Below are positions 14,445 to 14,504 of a stretch of 14,504 nt of DNA, piece after piece. Positions within the stretch are counted from its first letter, which is position 1, and each line of letters opens with the position of its first letter. The translations under genes were made by a program, and so were the position numbers. A model generated the notes under the pieces. It saw only the letters and a list, made by a program, of their open reading frames with translations. It searched no databases and was not told the origin of the DNA. The stretch spans positions 1 through 14,504 of the forward strand of contig CAKZZR010000081.1 of the NCBI GenBank assembly GCA_937885475.1. The letters are read 5' to 3'. The stretch is from an uncultured Treponema sp. GTDB lineage: Bacteria > Spirochaetota > Spirochaetia > Treponematales > Treponemataceae.

Positions 14445-14469
14445 CCGTTTTTTTGCCCGGGGAATTGCA

Positions 14470-14504
14470 ATGAAACGCGCGGTTTGGTGTGCGGTGCTGG
14501 CTTT
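14470..14504 (+). CDS. Start of a further gene, cut by the window edge
   Basis: ATG at 14470 with a GGGG-containing ribosome site at 14459-14462 begins MKRAVWCAVLA, a charged start followed by a hydrophobic run as in a signal peptide or lipoprotein leader. Only 11 full codons are present, so nothing can be said about function. The preceding gap (14445-14469) has a six-T run but no stem. Confidence 0.5.
   Translation, partial: MKRAVWCAVLA

Overview
The window looks like a chromosomal stretch of a host-associated spirochaete, most likely Treponema. This is inferred from moderate G+C with many AT-rich intergenic gaps, two large predicted lipoproteins with short lipoboxes (LFSC, LSGC), and long conserved-hypothetical proteins of a treponemal style. 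No marker gene proves the genus. There is no rRNA, tRNA, CRISPR array, transposase or prophage.

Left arm (1-5155, all +): a DUF1538 membrane protein with two homologous halves, a double-domain PII-like protein whose start overlaps it by 14 nt, and biotin protein ligase/repressor BirA 10 nt later. These three are probably one transcription unit: PII-like proteins typically sense metabolites or nucleotides and act on a partner, here plausibly the DUF1538 transporter. The first ~300 nt do not look like DUF1538 and may be a foreign fusion or an assembly chimera. A 572-aa protein of unknown function follows behind its own extended -10 promoter. Next come an iron/cobalamin-type (FecCD/BtuC) permease and its ABC ATPase, coupled by an ATGA overlap. 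No substrate-binding protein is present.

Right arm (7200-14504): two cassettes with the same layout, each a small XRE-type regulator on the minus strand divergent from a large surface lipoprotein on the plus strand. Cassette 1 is a 125-aa regulator and a 1051-aa multi-domain, probably carbohydrate-binding, lipoprotein that ends at a strong terminator. The gap between them holds a near-perfect sigma70 promoter whose -10 box sits at the centre of a 14-nt-arm inverted repeat. Cassette 2 is a 124-aa regulator and a 483-aa transglutaminase-like (KY-type) lipoprotein, with a perfect 14-bp palindrome and further TTAGTAA-type sites between them. The window ends with an uncharacterised 469-aa protein (charged coiled-coil plus C-terminal membrane segments) and the first codons of another gene with a signal-peptide-like start.

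The points most worth following are the regulator/operator/lipoprotein cassettes, the PII-like gene with an internal ribosome site at its domain boundary, the odd N-terminus of the DUF1538 protein, and the rearranged starch-binding-like C-terminus of the large lipoprotein.
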